Position numbers and translations under genes: made by a program. Shown in pieces: positions 52,601-61,229 of a stretch of DNA of 64,000 nt. Every line of letters begins with the position of its first letter. The first letter of the stretch is position 1. The stretch covers positions 28,476,873-28,540,872 of the forward strand of contig CP137680.1 of the NCBI GenBank assembly GCA_037976565.1, read 5' to 3'. The notes beneath the pieces were generated by a model. That model was not told the origin of the DNA. It was given only the letters and a program-made list of their open reading frames with translations, and ran no database searches. This stretch comes from Mesocentrotus franciscanus (taxonomy: Eukaryota > Echinodermata > Echinoidea > Camarodonta > Strongylocentrotidae).

Positions 52601-55600
52601 TTCAATGAAACTTAGACTAAAGGGTTATCAAGTATCCCCAATCATGTGAGTAGAATTTCAGCCCACTAGGTCAAGGTCAAAGGTCATTTCAGGTCAACAA
52701 ACTTAACTATGTTGTGGCATCAGGCTAAGATTTTTTAATTGTTATCATAATTTTGAAAGTATACATTCCTATTCCATGAAACTTGAACATAAGGGTTATC
52801 AAGTATCACCAATCATGTTATTAGTCTTTTAGGTGACAAAGTAAAGGTCAAATGTCATTTCAGGTCTGGAAACTTAGACTTTGTTGTGGCATCAACATCA
52901 AGATTTTGAAATTTTAGCATAATTTCAAAAGTGTTTGTTCAAATTCCATGAAACTTGTACCCAAGGGCTATCAAGTATCACAAATCATGTGACACAAATT
53001 CCAGGTCACAAAGTCAAGGTCAAAGGTCATTTTAGGTCAGTAGACTTGGATTATGTTCTCAAAATTTAATATGAGAATTAATAAATAAATTGTTGTTATT
53101 TGTTCATATTTCATGAAAGTAAATATTCGAATCATTCAGTACTTTCCCATGAATATTCTAATAGTAATTTTAGTATTCGATCCCAGGCCTAGTATGTACA
53201 TGATCAGTTACAGCTAGGTGACAATATTGATGTTTGGATAATATATATTGGAGTATATCTCATAATAATGTTCTCATTATGCTAATGAGACGTGATGTGA
53301 TGTAGATGGGCTCTACCTTCCAATTGTTTTTACACAAAGTGCTGAAAAATCCTCTTTTCTTAAAAAGTTTATTAGATAACTTTATTTGTAAATTACTGAC
53401 AAGCATTGAAACATTTATAGTCTTACCCATACACTAAATCTCATTATATTGTATTCTTATGATACAGTAAATAATTATTCTGATGATTCATAATCAATAT
53501 TCACTTCAAAATGCTTATCATATTCAGAGGATTTCATTTTCGGGGGTCTGCAAATGGGCCACCCTGCCTATAAAAATAATGTCCCAACCTCAATTTTTCA
53601 TCATATCGAATTGCGTAATGCCGAATTGCGTAATGCCGAATTGCGTAATGCAGGCGAGACCGCCGAGAGCGTTTCACTTGTTGGTACATCGGATTGAGTT
53701 TTGCAACCCCCTGGATTTGGCATTATTGTAACTGTTGATGTTTTTAAGAATGGGTATTGATTAATGACATACAATTTCTGCCTTCATATCTTCATACCTG
53801 AGAGACGACAAAGGTGAAAAAATATGTCCACACATTGCTGAGTCACGCAAATTTGTTTTTATTTTCATCAGCCCTAACGATATTGTGATTTTTTTTCTCA
53901 TTCCAATACGAGATGTGTAGGGGTGCATGTCGCGGTCTAGTGAATAAATTATAGAACTGTGGACCACGTGGTGTAGGGCAGTGGCGGATCCAGGGGGGGC
54001 GGTTGAAAAAATTACTATTCCCGGAGGAAAAATTTTCGGGTGCCAACATTTTTTTTTGCTCACTACCCCCACTGAGCGAAAAATCGACCGGCACGATTTT
54101 CAAATTTTCGCACGAAGTGGGCCCCTTTTTAGGCCACCTCCCTTGCCGCCGGCTGGATCCGCCCCTGGTGTAGGGGGTTTTTCTTTCTTTTTTTCTCTCT
54201 CGACACATACGAAATTCAAACAAAACGAATTCAACCACTTTTCTGATAAAAGGTATCCAAAAGGTGGCTGAACTATGATTTTATTCCTAAAAACAACAAC
54301 ATTTCTTTTGCAATTAAGTGGGGGGCGGTGATTTTGGACCCTTGAATCCCAAAAAGCAGATAGGATCTGGTCTAAATGGACACTCACCACTTATTTCTTG
54401 TTTTTAATTCCTAGGCCAATCCCTACCTGGGACCACTACAGATCTCACTGGGTTGTATGTTGATAGACATCGCTAAGTTTCTACTCATCTTCTTCCTCGT
54501 ACTATGTTCGTTCGCCTGCGGTCTCAACAAACTCTATTCAGATTACCTTAGTAGCTTTAGAAATGATTGTGAGGCCGACCCAAAGGGGGAGTACTGTTCA
54601 GCGACAGACTTTGATGGGTAAGAAACGCATATATATAAGGGAGAATCTTGAAAATTAAACAACTGCTCAGTCCTACATAATGATGATTTTGATGTGCAAG
54701 TGACAAATTTTTAATGAAAGTAGAACAACATAAAATGCATTTCAAAGTGCTGTTAAGTACCAAAATGTGATTGGAAGTGGTAGATAAATAGTTGGATTTG
54801 GATGTCTGAAATGAAATGCAATGCGTTCACAATGATAACAATCTATATACAATAACAAATAAGGATTCATAAAATATACTGTAATATATAGATACACATG
54901 TAGGAAAACAATATGAAGACGATATTAAAGCATCATACAATATAAAAAACAGAACTTGCATTTACATCAAAAAGATAGTTACAAGTACTTCATTTCAAAT
55001 TGTATCATCTGATAAGAGGCAAGTTGGGGAAAAAAGAAGATTGAGAAATCGAAACTAAGAAGAAGAAGAAAAAAATTCTCTTTTAACACACTAATTGCTT
55101 TTTATTAAAAATGTCTTGTGTTTTATAAGGCATCATATAATATTATATACCTCACTTTAGAAATCTAGCCATCTGATTGGTCGAAATTGGAGTCGTGATT
55201 TCAAGCCATGCCCAACTCACAGGGCATAGCAATAACCCACAGGGCCTAGTTAACAGTTTCTACCCTCATATCCTCATTATCCTGCGATTCCCAGATGATA
55301 GCAGGGGATTCAACTATCCCTTGAGCGTATAGAAACAGCTATTATGTCCTCTCGTAGCAGTCGATATAACTATACTAGTATGGTATAACCACTTTATCAC
55401 AAGCTTTTATTGTTATTCATTTTAATATCAAAAAGTACATTTACAAAATTAACTTTTTGCGTACATTTTTTGCATTTTGCTGAAAAACAAGAAATCTCAG
55501 TACAATTTTATGCTACATGAGATCATACATCATCCTGAAACGATCGAGAGAAAAAAAGACAAATCTTGTAAGTGGTTTTGTAAATTGCGCTCTAAAATAA

Positions 55601-58600
55601 GTGGAAAGTTAGCATTTCTAAATTATTTTTACATGTTGTTTTCACTGTATCGTTTCACTTCTGTGCAGACTCCCCAGAACATTGCTGACTCTGATGTGGG
55701 CCCTGTTTGGTTTGGTTCAGAATACGGCACCGAAGCTCAACAAAGAAAGCGCAGATAATGCGTTCTTTGTAGAAATGGTGGGAGAGTTGTTGTTCCTCGT
55801 GTATCATCTCATGTCCATCATTGTTCTTCTCAACATGCTAATCGCCATGATGAGCAGCTCCTTTCAAATTATCGAGGTGAGGAAAGGAATGAAGTCAAAC
55901 TTCGAAATGTTTCTGATTCGCATAGAACTCCTATTGAAATAGACTTGTGTTTCATTCACTTGATTCTCAATGATGAGGTTGGTTAAAATCTACCTGTCTG
56001 GTGCGTAATTGTTCTACATTTGTCTTCCTGTGATCAAAATAGCCTATGACTAGAATTGTTAGATTCATGCTTCGTGTGCCATAATGGCAGCTAGTCTATG
56101 ACCAATTGAGGCTAAATTGAACAGTAGACAAAGAATAATATGCATTACAAAAGATACCAATATTTTTGTTATGACAATAATCCCTACACAGATGACACCA
56201 GCAAACTCTCAAAAATATTAATAGATTCAACATGTTGCCTTCAATATTATTAGGCCTACTTACCGAGTTATCCTAAAAATGTTGATACAATGATTTCCAA
56301 TCGTGGGTCCAAATGGGGCATGTTCAGAAATGGACAATAGATTCTCAATATTTTTTGTTACAATAATATACTCTGTTTTGGTGTTGTATAATATTTAGGA
56401 CCACGCGGATCGGGAATGGAAGTTCGCGCGGTCCAAACTCTGGATGAGTTACTTCGACGAAGGGTCTACACTGCCCCCACCGTTCAACTTGATCATCAGT
56501 CCTAAGTCTATATTGTATGCCACCATGGCATGCAAGAGGATCTTCTCATCAAGGGTCATTAAGAGCAAGCACAAGCCCAAACCAAGGCGAGGCTGTTCTA
56601 TGAATGACTCAATGAAGGTAAGTACATAAACATAAATAATCCCCCAAAAAAAAAAATATAATAATAATAAATAAATAAAGACATAAATGAATAAAAATAA
56701 TAAATGAATAAATACAATACAAAAAGAACAGAAAAACAAACAAATCCAATTTATTTTCAGTCACACCCCCCTCCCGCATTTTATAATAACATATATAAAG
56801 TACTGGTATAAGCTGTATTGCATGGTTATGTTTGTTTAGTACAGTGAGGCAAGAAGCATGTGTTGGTTACACCTGCGTGAGAATGAATAAAGGCTTGTGG
56901 AACTTTTGACTGGATATTAATAGGCCATGGGACGAGAGACCGATATAAGCAGATGCAAGGCGCACAATCCCGCCAGTGTAGTTATCGCTGCTCTAGTCAT
57001 CGCCATCTTGGTTCCGAAGATCGACTTCTAATTTGCATACAGCTGTCAATCAAAGTTCGAGGAGGGGCGCACGCAGGGGACTTACGTGAATGTAGTACGG
57101 CCTGCCTTCGCCAAGCCAGCTGATCGATGCCGATCATGACGTCACGAAAGTGGGCGGAAACAGCAGCCGAATCTTAGAGCCGAACTGCGATTGGTATAAC
57201 TTCGGCACGTGTATGCGATAATCGGCATTGTTCGGGCATTCGGAACATGCCATCTGCGTAAGAGCCGTATTCTGTTGGTGTCAATAGGCAGCTAGCACCG
57301 TCCACCAACGCGTACGTATTTTGAACGCCCTCTGGAATACGGGAGACGTGCGTCTTTAGAGTAGTTCCCTATGCCTGGGATATCGACTAGTTCTTGCACC
57401 TTAAAGGCCCGATTAGCCCCGAGTAGGTCCACGGGAAAGACACATGCTACATTCCCTTTAACGTCTTCAAGACTGTCCCACAACGCAGTAACGATGACGT
57501 AATCCTTCTGACTATATAACTTTTTATTTTTACAATACCATGTTCACATTGTTTGGCTACAGGATGTAACCACGTAGATAATTTATATCACCTTCATGAT
57601 GTTCAGTGTATAAAGACTCTGTTCACACTGTCTGACAAAATGTGGTACATACTGTGGTGGCACATTACCTTGATTATTCATGGATACTGAGTCACAGTAT
57701 GAAACAGAGCAACACAGCGTGGCCAAACAGTGTACACTATTTAGTATGACCACGCAGTAAATTTGGAACTCTTTCATAGTGTTCATTATACATTTGTATA
57801 TATGACGACTCTGTTCGCACTGTGTCCACAGTCCACACATTGTATTGTGACCATATAGTGAACACACAATGAAACATACTGTGGTCAAAGTGTTTACACA
57901 TGTTATTGTGAACGCACAAGAAACGTTAAAAGATTTCCATAATGCTAACAATGTGAACACACTGTATTCTTTTACACTTTACAGTTTTCATCTTGTTATA
58001 AAAGTGGGACATTATATTCTTTCCCGGAGATCTTTGTGAGCTATCTCTGTCTTACCAATTACTATCAAATGAATCTATTTCTAATCAGATCAGTTCTAAT
58101 AGATGTCATGTTTTCTTGCTTTCTGTTCTAGAATGTGGATGGTTCAATAGGGCCGAACAACACACCTGAATATCGCTATCAAGACGTTATGAAACGGTTG
58201 GTGAATCGATATATACACCAGTGTAAAGCAGCACGCAAAGCAGATGGTGTGAACGAAGATGATCTCAATGAAATCAAGCAAGACATTTCTAGTTTGAGGT
58301 TGGTATTTCCTTTCTTCCTCTCTTTTTCTTTTCTTTCTTTCTTTCTTCATTTATTTTTAAAATGGGTATCATATGATACCTAAAACGCATTATGATACAG
58401 GCTTTATAATTTTATTATTTCATAGGACCATGCTCTAAACCCATTTTGATTTGAAGAACACCTTAATATTTTGGAACATTTTTAACCACGTAAGAATTGA
58501 CAAAAAAACATGTTATGCATGCAAATGTAATGTTGACAATTTGTTCCTGCCCACTTAGAGTACATATACATGTATCTACACTTTTATTTATTCATTTTCT

Positions 58601-59453
58601 TCTTCTTCTTCTTCAGTTTATTTTCTATATTGCTTTCAAGGACTTCCCAACAATTAAATCGTCATACAAAAGGGCCATGACATCAGTGATCTAGAACTCT
58701 TTTCACTTCCTTAAAAGATGAAGTTTATAATAAATAAAGGTGTGTGTTTTCTAAACACTTTGCAAATGCATATACTGGAAACCAGCATAACCCAATGTTC
58801 CTTTCGTCTACTTTAGATATGAACTTCGTGAGGATCGGAAGAAAGAGGAAGCCCGTGGGAGCTCCAACATGCACAACATCCGACGAGATATCATCCGTAT
58901 TGTACGAAGCACAAGCTCAACAACCGAGCCGACTAGCACAACCATAGATGGCCGGTCTCAACCCGGAAGTACAGCCAGCACTGAATCGCTCCACAGTCCT
59001 AGTCGGGATACGAGTAGCACAAGTACGTTACGGCCGATTCTGCTAGGGAGCGCACAGGGGAGTGCGTTTAGACGATTTGATAGCGTTGGTGGACGTGGTA
59101 GTAACAACGCAAATCCAGGCACTGTCAACATATCTAATACACGTGATGATAGTGGACTAGAAGAAATGGTTTCACGTGCCGATCTTGAAACAATGAAAAG
59201 TGACATTTTACAAGGGATACAAGTGGAAGTACAGCAGTGCTTGCGAGATGTACTTCTAACGCATAGACATCTTGGACATCGCCCGTCCATTGACGGACCA
59301 ACGTCACCTCCTCCCCCAGTACCTCCCCCGCCTCTTGATGTCGAATTCACGGATTTACCTCCAAACGATGAACAGTATTTTGCATTCAGGAATGCAGCTT
59401 TTGAATATGATGAAGGGATGAAAGCAAAGAATCCGACTTTAACTCAACTCTGA
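40157..59453 (+). CDS. TRPC4/5-like cation channel, ten exons, 5' end missing
   Basis: This is a receptor-operated, Ca2+-permeable plasma-membrane channel subunit; family members work as tetramers downstream of phospholipase C. Joining the ten exons in matching phase gives 888 codons to TGA. In order it has: the last ankyrin repeats (residues 1-70), the H-x3-C-x-C-x2-C zinc site (H75, C79, C81, C84), a linker with SWELQ, six membrane helices (about 270-548), an LMW/FGL pore (487-494), the TRP helix EWKFAR (554-559), a calmodulin/IP3-receptor-binding-like region ([13 protein letters not shown]) with [10 protein letters not shown], a Ser/Thr-rich and proline-rich tail, and a terminal TQL. SWELQ, the PGWRRR pre-S1 motif and the ECKQ/NWLD calcium-site residues favour TRPC4/5 over TRPC3/6/7. 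The start codon and about 100-120 N-terminal residues are upstream. Identification is by memory of family motifs. Confidence 0.93.
41605..41756. mobile_element. MITE of the GGCGGATCC family, copy 1
   Basis: The left end CAGGGGCGGATCTAGC and the right end, which reads CAGTGGCGGATCTACG on the opposite strand, are inverted repeats around about 120 bp with a G run. There is no coding capacity. Target duplication is not clear. Confidence 0.7.
43633..43961. mobile_element. MITE with CAGGGTG terminal inverted repeats
   Basis: It opens CAGGGTGGCCCATAAAAGAA and closes with a sequence whose reverse complement is CAGGGTGACCCCAAAAGAAC; both ends continue CGCAA. TA-rich flanks would fit a mariner-like TA target. 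It is 329 bp, too short for a transposase. The open frames inside carry no motif that I recognise. Confidence 0.75.
44361..44613. mobile_element. MITE of the GGCGGATCC family, copy 2 (degenerate)
   Basis: The left end TTGTGGCGGATCCAAGG and the right end (reverse complement CAGTGGGGGATTCAAGG) form imperfect inverted repeats. This copy is older than the one at 53.98 kb. Confidence 0.55.
45858..45889. repeat. short hairpin
   Basis: AGGTGATCTGTC and GACAGACCACCT face each other around a GTT loop with one mismatch. It may be the residue of a palindromic element. Confidence 0.7.
46491..46515. repeat. short hairpin
   Basis: CAGGGAGGT and ACCTCCCTG form a perfect 9-bp stem around a 7-nt loop. Confidence 0.7.
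46822..47060. mobile_element. inverted-repeat element with GTTAC ends, copy 1
   Basis: The left end CCGGATGGTGGCGTTAC pairs with the right end, whose reverse complement starts CCGGTCGGGTGGTCGCGTTAC. Internal motifs (AAACATGCC, AATGTTTGTGAAATAA, CACGAATGGTCGTG) recur in the same order in the copy at 51.75 kb. No coding sequence. Confidence 0.75.
47769..47941 (+). CDS. TRPC exon b (linker helical domain)
   Basis: The acceptor is CGTTCGAGCAG. It takes up phase 1 with CA and reads [16 protein letters not shown], an acidic insert MEDDDDEGY, then [16 protein letters not shown], ending in phase 0. The donor is CAG|GTTTGT, which departs from GTRAGT at position +3. The fit to the next exon (KQ|FVAHP) supports the boundary anyway. 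Confidence 0.88.
48010..48100. repeat. SINE-tail-like relic
   Basis: GATATAGCGCC followed about 25 bp later by ACAAAGCGCTGCACAC is the same tail design (TATAGCGC...AGCGCTTTACA) as in the satellite units at 1-29 kb, but much diverged. It is an independent, dispersed member of the same broad repeat type. Confidence 0.5.
48525..48640. repeat. AAAT-rich microsatellite
   Basis: Imperfect AAAT/AAAG tetranucleotide runs (AATAAATAAATACAAGTAAG and so on). Confidence 0.8.
48916..49246 (+). CDS. TRPC exon c (pre-S1, S1, start of S2)
   Basis: The acceptor is CTTCGTCTAG and the donor CTCG|GTAAAT (ends in phase 1). It encodes [26 protein letters not shown] (the TRPC4/5-type pre-S1 motif), a hydrophobic re-entrant stretch, [20 protein letters not shown] (S1) and [11 protein letters not shown] (start of S2). 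The extracellular S1-S2 link is Ser/Thr-rich. Confidence 0.92.
49247..50362 (+). other. TRPC intron c
   Basis: It starts GTAAAT and ends TTGCAG. The part around 49.87-50.0 kb (GAGGAAGATTGTTCCATAAA, AGCAGTGAATGATC) resembles the body of dispersed SINE-type repeats common in marine invertebrates; this is a loose resemblance only. No gene was seen. Confidence 0.7.
50363..50477 (+). CDS. TRPC exon d (S2-S3, calcium site)
   Basis: The acceptor is ATTCGTTGCAG and the donor TTCAG|GTAAAA; it enters by completing a phase-1 codon and leaves in phase 2. It encodes [14 protein letters not shown] and [17 protein letters not shown]. The residues that bind the cytosolic Ca2+ in TRPC4 (Glu and Gln of S2, Asn and Asp of S3) are present as E-x-x-Q and N-x-x-D. 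Confidence 0.92.
50478..51509 (+). other. TRPC intron d
   Basis: It starts GTAAAA and ends GGTAG. It holds one long hairpin at 50.94 kb. No gene was recognised. The minus-strand open frames near 51.0-51.4 kb have no domain. Confidence 0.7.
50944..50991. repeat. 17-bp stem hairpin
   Basis: TTGTTGCTAGGTAGGAC and GTCCTACCTAACAACAA pair at 16 of 17 positions around a 14-nt loop. It could be the remnant of a tiny palindromic MITE; a small structured RNA within the intron is also possible. Confidence 0.75.
51510..51666 (+). CDS. TRPC exon e (S3 end, S4)
   Basis: The acceptor is TTATCCGGTAG and the donor TTTCAG|GTATAA; phase 2 in, phase 0 out. It encodes [10 protein letters not shown], an extracellular stretch with [15 protein letters not shown], and S4 as [18 protein letters not shown]. 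Confidence 0.92.
51751..51995. mobile_element. inverted-repeat element with GTTAC ends, copy 2
   Basis: It opens GTCTGGTGGTCGCGTTAC and closes GTGTAACGCGATCATCCGAC, with the same internal motifs as the copy at 46.8 kb. It carries a G11-type run missing from copy 1. Confidence 0.75.
52095..52113 (+). mobile_element. single end of a GGCGGATCC-family MITE
   Basis: TAGTGGCGGATCCAGG matches the family terminal repeat, but no partner end is found downstream before the next repeat. It is a truncated copy or solo end. Confidence 0.5.
52483..52505 (+). promoter_or_regulatory. AGGTCA direct repeats (DR1-like), unit 1
   Basis: AGGTCA-A-AGGTCA is a perfect DR1, the consensus bound by RXR/HNF4-type nuclear receptors; a third AGGTCA follows 4 nt later. 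It lies inside a dispersed repeat, so function is unproven. Confidence 0.35.
52668..52686 (+). promoter_or_regulatory. AGGTCA triple direct repeat, unit 2
   Basis: AGGTCA-AGGTCA-A-AGGTCA gives a DR0 and a DR1 back to back. It has the same repeat context as the site at 52.48 kb. Confidence 0.35.
53017..53029 (+). promoter_or_regulatory. AGGTCA direct repeat (DR1-like), unit 4
   Basis: A further perfect AGGTCA-A-AGGTCA. The third unit has one mismatch (AGGTCAAATGTCA). Confidence 0.35.
53607..53651 (+). repeat. 15-bp perfect triplication
   Basis: CGAATTGCGTAATGC occurs three times in direct succession. Confidence 0.9.
53979..54167. mobile_element. hAT-type MITE of the GGCGGATCC family, copy 3
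   Basis: The terminal repeats CAGTGGCGGATCCAGG and (opposite strand) CAGGGGCGGATCCAGC enclose 189 bp. The flanks are both GTGTAGGG (53,971-53,978 and 54,168-54,175), a perfect 8-bp target duplication as made by hAT-superfamily transposases. Non-autonomous. Confidence 0.85.
54415..54617 (+). CDS. TRPC exon f (S4-S5 linker, S5, outer pore)
   Basis: The acceptor is TTTTAATTCCTAG and the donor GATGG|GTAAGA; phase 0 in, phase 2 out. It encodes [12 protein letters not shown] (a highly conserved TRPC linker), S5 [19 protein letters not shown], and an outer pore loop with two cysteines eight residues apart (C463 and C472). These are in the place of the TRPC4/5 pore-loop disulfide pair. Confidence 0.92.
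54618..55668 (+). other. TRPC intron f
   Basis: It starts GTAAGA and ends GTGCAG. It is AT-rich, with no gene or named repeat recognised. Confidence 0.7.
55669..55876 (+). CDS. TRPC exon g (pore helix, filter, S6)
   Basis: The acceptor is CACTTCTGTGCAG and the donor ATCGAG|GTGAGG; phase 2 in, phase 0 out. It encodes [13 protein letters not shown], the pore helix and filter, where the usual TRPC LFW triad reads LMW. S6 follows as [17 protein letters not shown] with SSSFQIIE. Confidence 0.92.
55877..56398 (+). other. TRPC intron g
   Basis: It starts GTGAGG and ends ATTTAG. I see nothing in it beyond splice signals. Confidence 0.7.
56399..56617 (+). CDS. TRPC exon h (TRP helix)
   Basis: The acceptor is TATAATATTTAG and the donor ATGAAG|GTAAGT (consensus). 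It encodes [20 protein letters not shown] with the EWKFAR TRP box, [14 protein letters not shown], and a basic segment [15 protein letters not shown]. Confidence 0.93.
57137..57144. promoter_or_regulatory. CRE-like palindrome
   Basis: TGACGTCA is the full CREB/ATF consensus. GGGCGG follows about 10 bp later, in a locally CpG-rich patch. A single 8-bp site can occur by chance. Confidence 0.25.
57545..57960. repeat. cryptic CACTGTG/CACAGTG-rich repeat
   Basis: Variants of GTTCACACTGT, ACTGTGGTC, CACAGTATGAAAC and TGTGACCATATAGTG recur on both strands every 20-40 bp. They form a decayed repeat with many short inverted matches. Confidence 0.55.
58132..58298 (+). CDS. TRPC exon i (calmodulin/IP3R-binding-like region)
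   Basis: The acceptor is TTTCTGTTCTAG and the donor TTTGAG|GTTGGT; it ends in phase 2. It encodes [19 protein letters not shown] and [15 protein letters not shown], the C-terminal helical region that in family members binds calmodulin and IP3 receptor and forms a coiled coil. Confidence 0.9.
58299..58816 (+). other. TRPC intron i
   Basis: It starts GTTGGT and ends CTTTAG. It has CT/TTC-rich runs at 58,310-58,350 and 58,598-58,615 and no gene. Confidence 0.7.
58817..59453 (+). CDS. TRPC last exon (C-terminal tail)
   Basis: The acceptor is GTCTACTTTAG. It reads [14 protein letters not shown], a long Ser/Thr-rich low-complexity stretch, [15 protein letters not shown] (amphipathic), a proline run PPPPVPPPP, and ends NPTLTQL-TGA. 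The terminal T-x-L fits a class I PDZ ligand, like the TRL end of TRPC4 and TRPC5, which bind NHERF-type scaffolds. The tail between is lineage-specific. Confidence 0.92.
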
Positions 59454-59861
59454 AAGAAGCTTCATGAGAAACTCAATGTCTTGGATCAACAATGATTGAA
59501 AAGCGGGTCTGATAGTAACGGAATGAACATTCACTTTGTAATGTTTTTTACTAGATTAATAGTTTTGACATTTGCCATTTTTCATTAACGAACGACAAAA
59601 ACATTACAAGTACATGGATATGCCGAAGTGTAGTTGAACAATTTAGGCCAGCTTACCATGATATAAAAACAAAATTAAATGTCATATACATAAGATGAAA
59701 AGGAGGCCTTTGTACTTCAGAGTATATGGACGGACAGTGCTGAAATCTGTATGCCTATTCTGTATGGTTATAAAGCAGTGTGTGAGAGTGCGTTTGTGAG
59801 GTTTTTTTTCAATTATTAGAAATGGACCAATACCCAAGGATCATTCCATTTAAAGTATCAG
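59454..59861 (+). other. probable TRPC 3' untranslated region
   Basis: This is the sequence after the TGA stop, without open frames. No AATAAA is seen before the inverted-repeat element that follows. The transcript end is not determined. Confidence 0.5.
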
Positions 59862-60172
59862 GGGGTGTTTCACAAAGATGCTAAGTCGAACTTAACTCTA
59901 AGTTGGACTTAAATATTATGGAGAGCCATTAGTAGCCTGAAAATAAAATATATTCAAAAGCAAAAATTCAAGTATTTTCGACATTTTAAAAATTTCTACA
60001 TCAAGAACATGAAATCTCCTAGGTAATAGAAAATATGAATGATTTGAATCAACATTTTATGTCTTTTAAAATAACTTTTACAAAATAGTTTCAAAGATGC
60101 TAACGGCTTTCCATAACTTTTAAGTCCAACTTAGAGATAAGTTCAACTTAGGATCTTTGTGAAACAGTACTC
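59862..60172. mobile_element. MITE with about 70-bp terminal inverted repeats
   Basis: The left arm GTGTTTCACAAAGATGCTAA continues with CTAAGTTGGACTTAAA. It is mirrored by the right arm ending CTTTGTGAAACAG. The arms stay paired for about 70 bp with scattered mismatches. An AATAAA lies at 59,942-59,947, just inside the left arm, and could serve as the channel gene's polyadenylation signal. Confidence 0.85.
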
Positions 60173-61190
60173 CCCAGATCACTTTGACTATTTGAATTTC
60201 ATGACTTCACCAACGATCGTTTACTGTCGCAACAGATAGATCAAAAGATGCCTGGAGTATATAAGGTTTGTACAATGTTGAAACTTGACAGAAAGGATGT
60301 TGCAGAATCCAACAAGGAAAAGAGTGGACGGTATGCGATGGAGAAATGATGTCATCAATATACATCTGTACATTCTATAATAGTAATGTATAAATCAGAC
60401 ATGCTTTATGCAAGACAAGTTTTTATGAAACCCATTGTATGGTGTTTGTAATAACATCAAGTCACAAATTTTAACACGATAACGCAACAATAGCCTTTAT
60501 ATGTATTTCCGCTTTGTTTAGTTAACAGTGAACTGATTTTTGCAGTTTAAATCTTAGAAAGTATGCATGTACTATTTTACAAGTAAACTTCTTTCTCTTT
60601 TCTTAGGCCTACAGCAATGTAGGCAAAAGATAATTAAAAAAGTGAGTCGAAAGAGCTTGACACCCTTTTCCCCTCCAAAATTTATGTGTGCAATTCCTAT
60701 TCCAAATATGTCGGCAAACCAAAGGTTTTGGAAGGTGTTTTTTTATAATTATTTTCTTTATTATAAGTGTTGATACTTTAAGACAGTCCATTTGAGTTAT
60801 GTCGGCTCATTTTAAAATCTTAGGACATTTCTCGTGTAATTTACTGACTAACCTGTCTGCATATTTGCTTTAACAACCCTCTCCCCTTCAAATGGTCCTA
60901 GCCCCCCCCCCCTGACCATATGAGAAAAAGTACAACAAAACAAATGAATAAGAATAAAGAATGGCACAACACCAAGCTACTAGTTGCTGTTAATGGTCTA
61001 CATGCAGTACTTGAAGCAGTAAATTTGTATCCAGTTAGGCTGCCCCCGAAAAAAAAATATTCTCAAGTTCAGGTTTGAAGAGGCTGATATTAAGTGCAGT
61101 AATATATTAATGCAGCTGAAGGGCGTTTAGCTCATGGGTATGAATGTACAAATGAATATGTATGATTCTGGCTTGGAGGCTGATACGTTA
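60173..61190. other. intergenic, no gene recognised
   Basis: AT-rich, with a C12 run near 60,901-60,912 and an AATAAA at 60,953. Open frames are short and lack motifs. Confidence 0.6.
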
Positions 61191-61229
61191 AGGGTTTGGG
61201 TAATACCAATGAAAGTAACCCACCACCCG

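Larger units (their letters stand above)
52279..53050 (+). repeat. GTCTCGC-headed repeat with about four 185-bp units
   Basis: A GTCTCGC/GCGAGAC hairpin (52,279-52,306) is followed by about four tandem units. Each has TATCAAGTATC, AATCATGT, and AAGGTCAAAGGTCATTT or a variant. Unit starts are near 52,349, 52,541, 52,722 and 52,905. The first two units carry inverted repeats CTTAACC...GGTTAAG. Similar dispersed repeats are common in marine invertebrates. There is no coding potential. Confidence 0.8.
51667..54414 (+). other. TRPC intron e
   Basis: It starts GTATAA and ends TTCCTAG. It is mostly repeats: a second GTTAC-ended element, a half MITE, the GTCTCGC-headed four-unit repeat, a 15-bp triplication, and a MITE with an intact target duplication. 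The rest, including 53.05-53.6 and 53.65-53.97 kb, has no recognised gene. Confidence 0.75.
56618..58131 (+). other. TRPC intron h
   Basis: It starts GTAAGT and ends GTTCTAG. It contains an ATA/AAAT microsatellite (56,645-56,730), a CpG-richer patch (about 56,930-57,330) with a perfect TGACGTCA, and a CACTGTG-rich cryptic repeat. A 63-codon minus-strand frame at 57,292-57,483 has no recognised domain. Confidence 0.7.

Noticed and set aside
53843..54390. Open frames on both strands around 54 kb
   Set aside because: They run across the hAT-type MITE and the intron end, with no similarity to known proteins.
58958..59350. 130-codon minus-strand frame opposite the last TRPC exon
   Set aside because: It is the antisense shadow of the Ser/Pro-rich coding exon.
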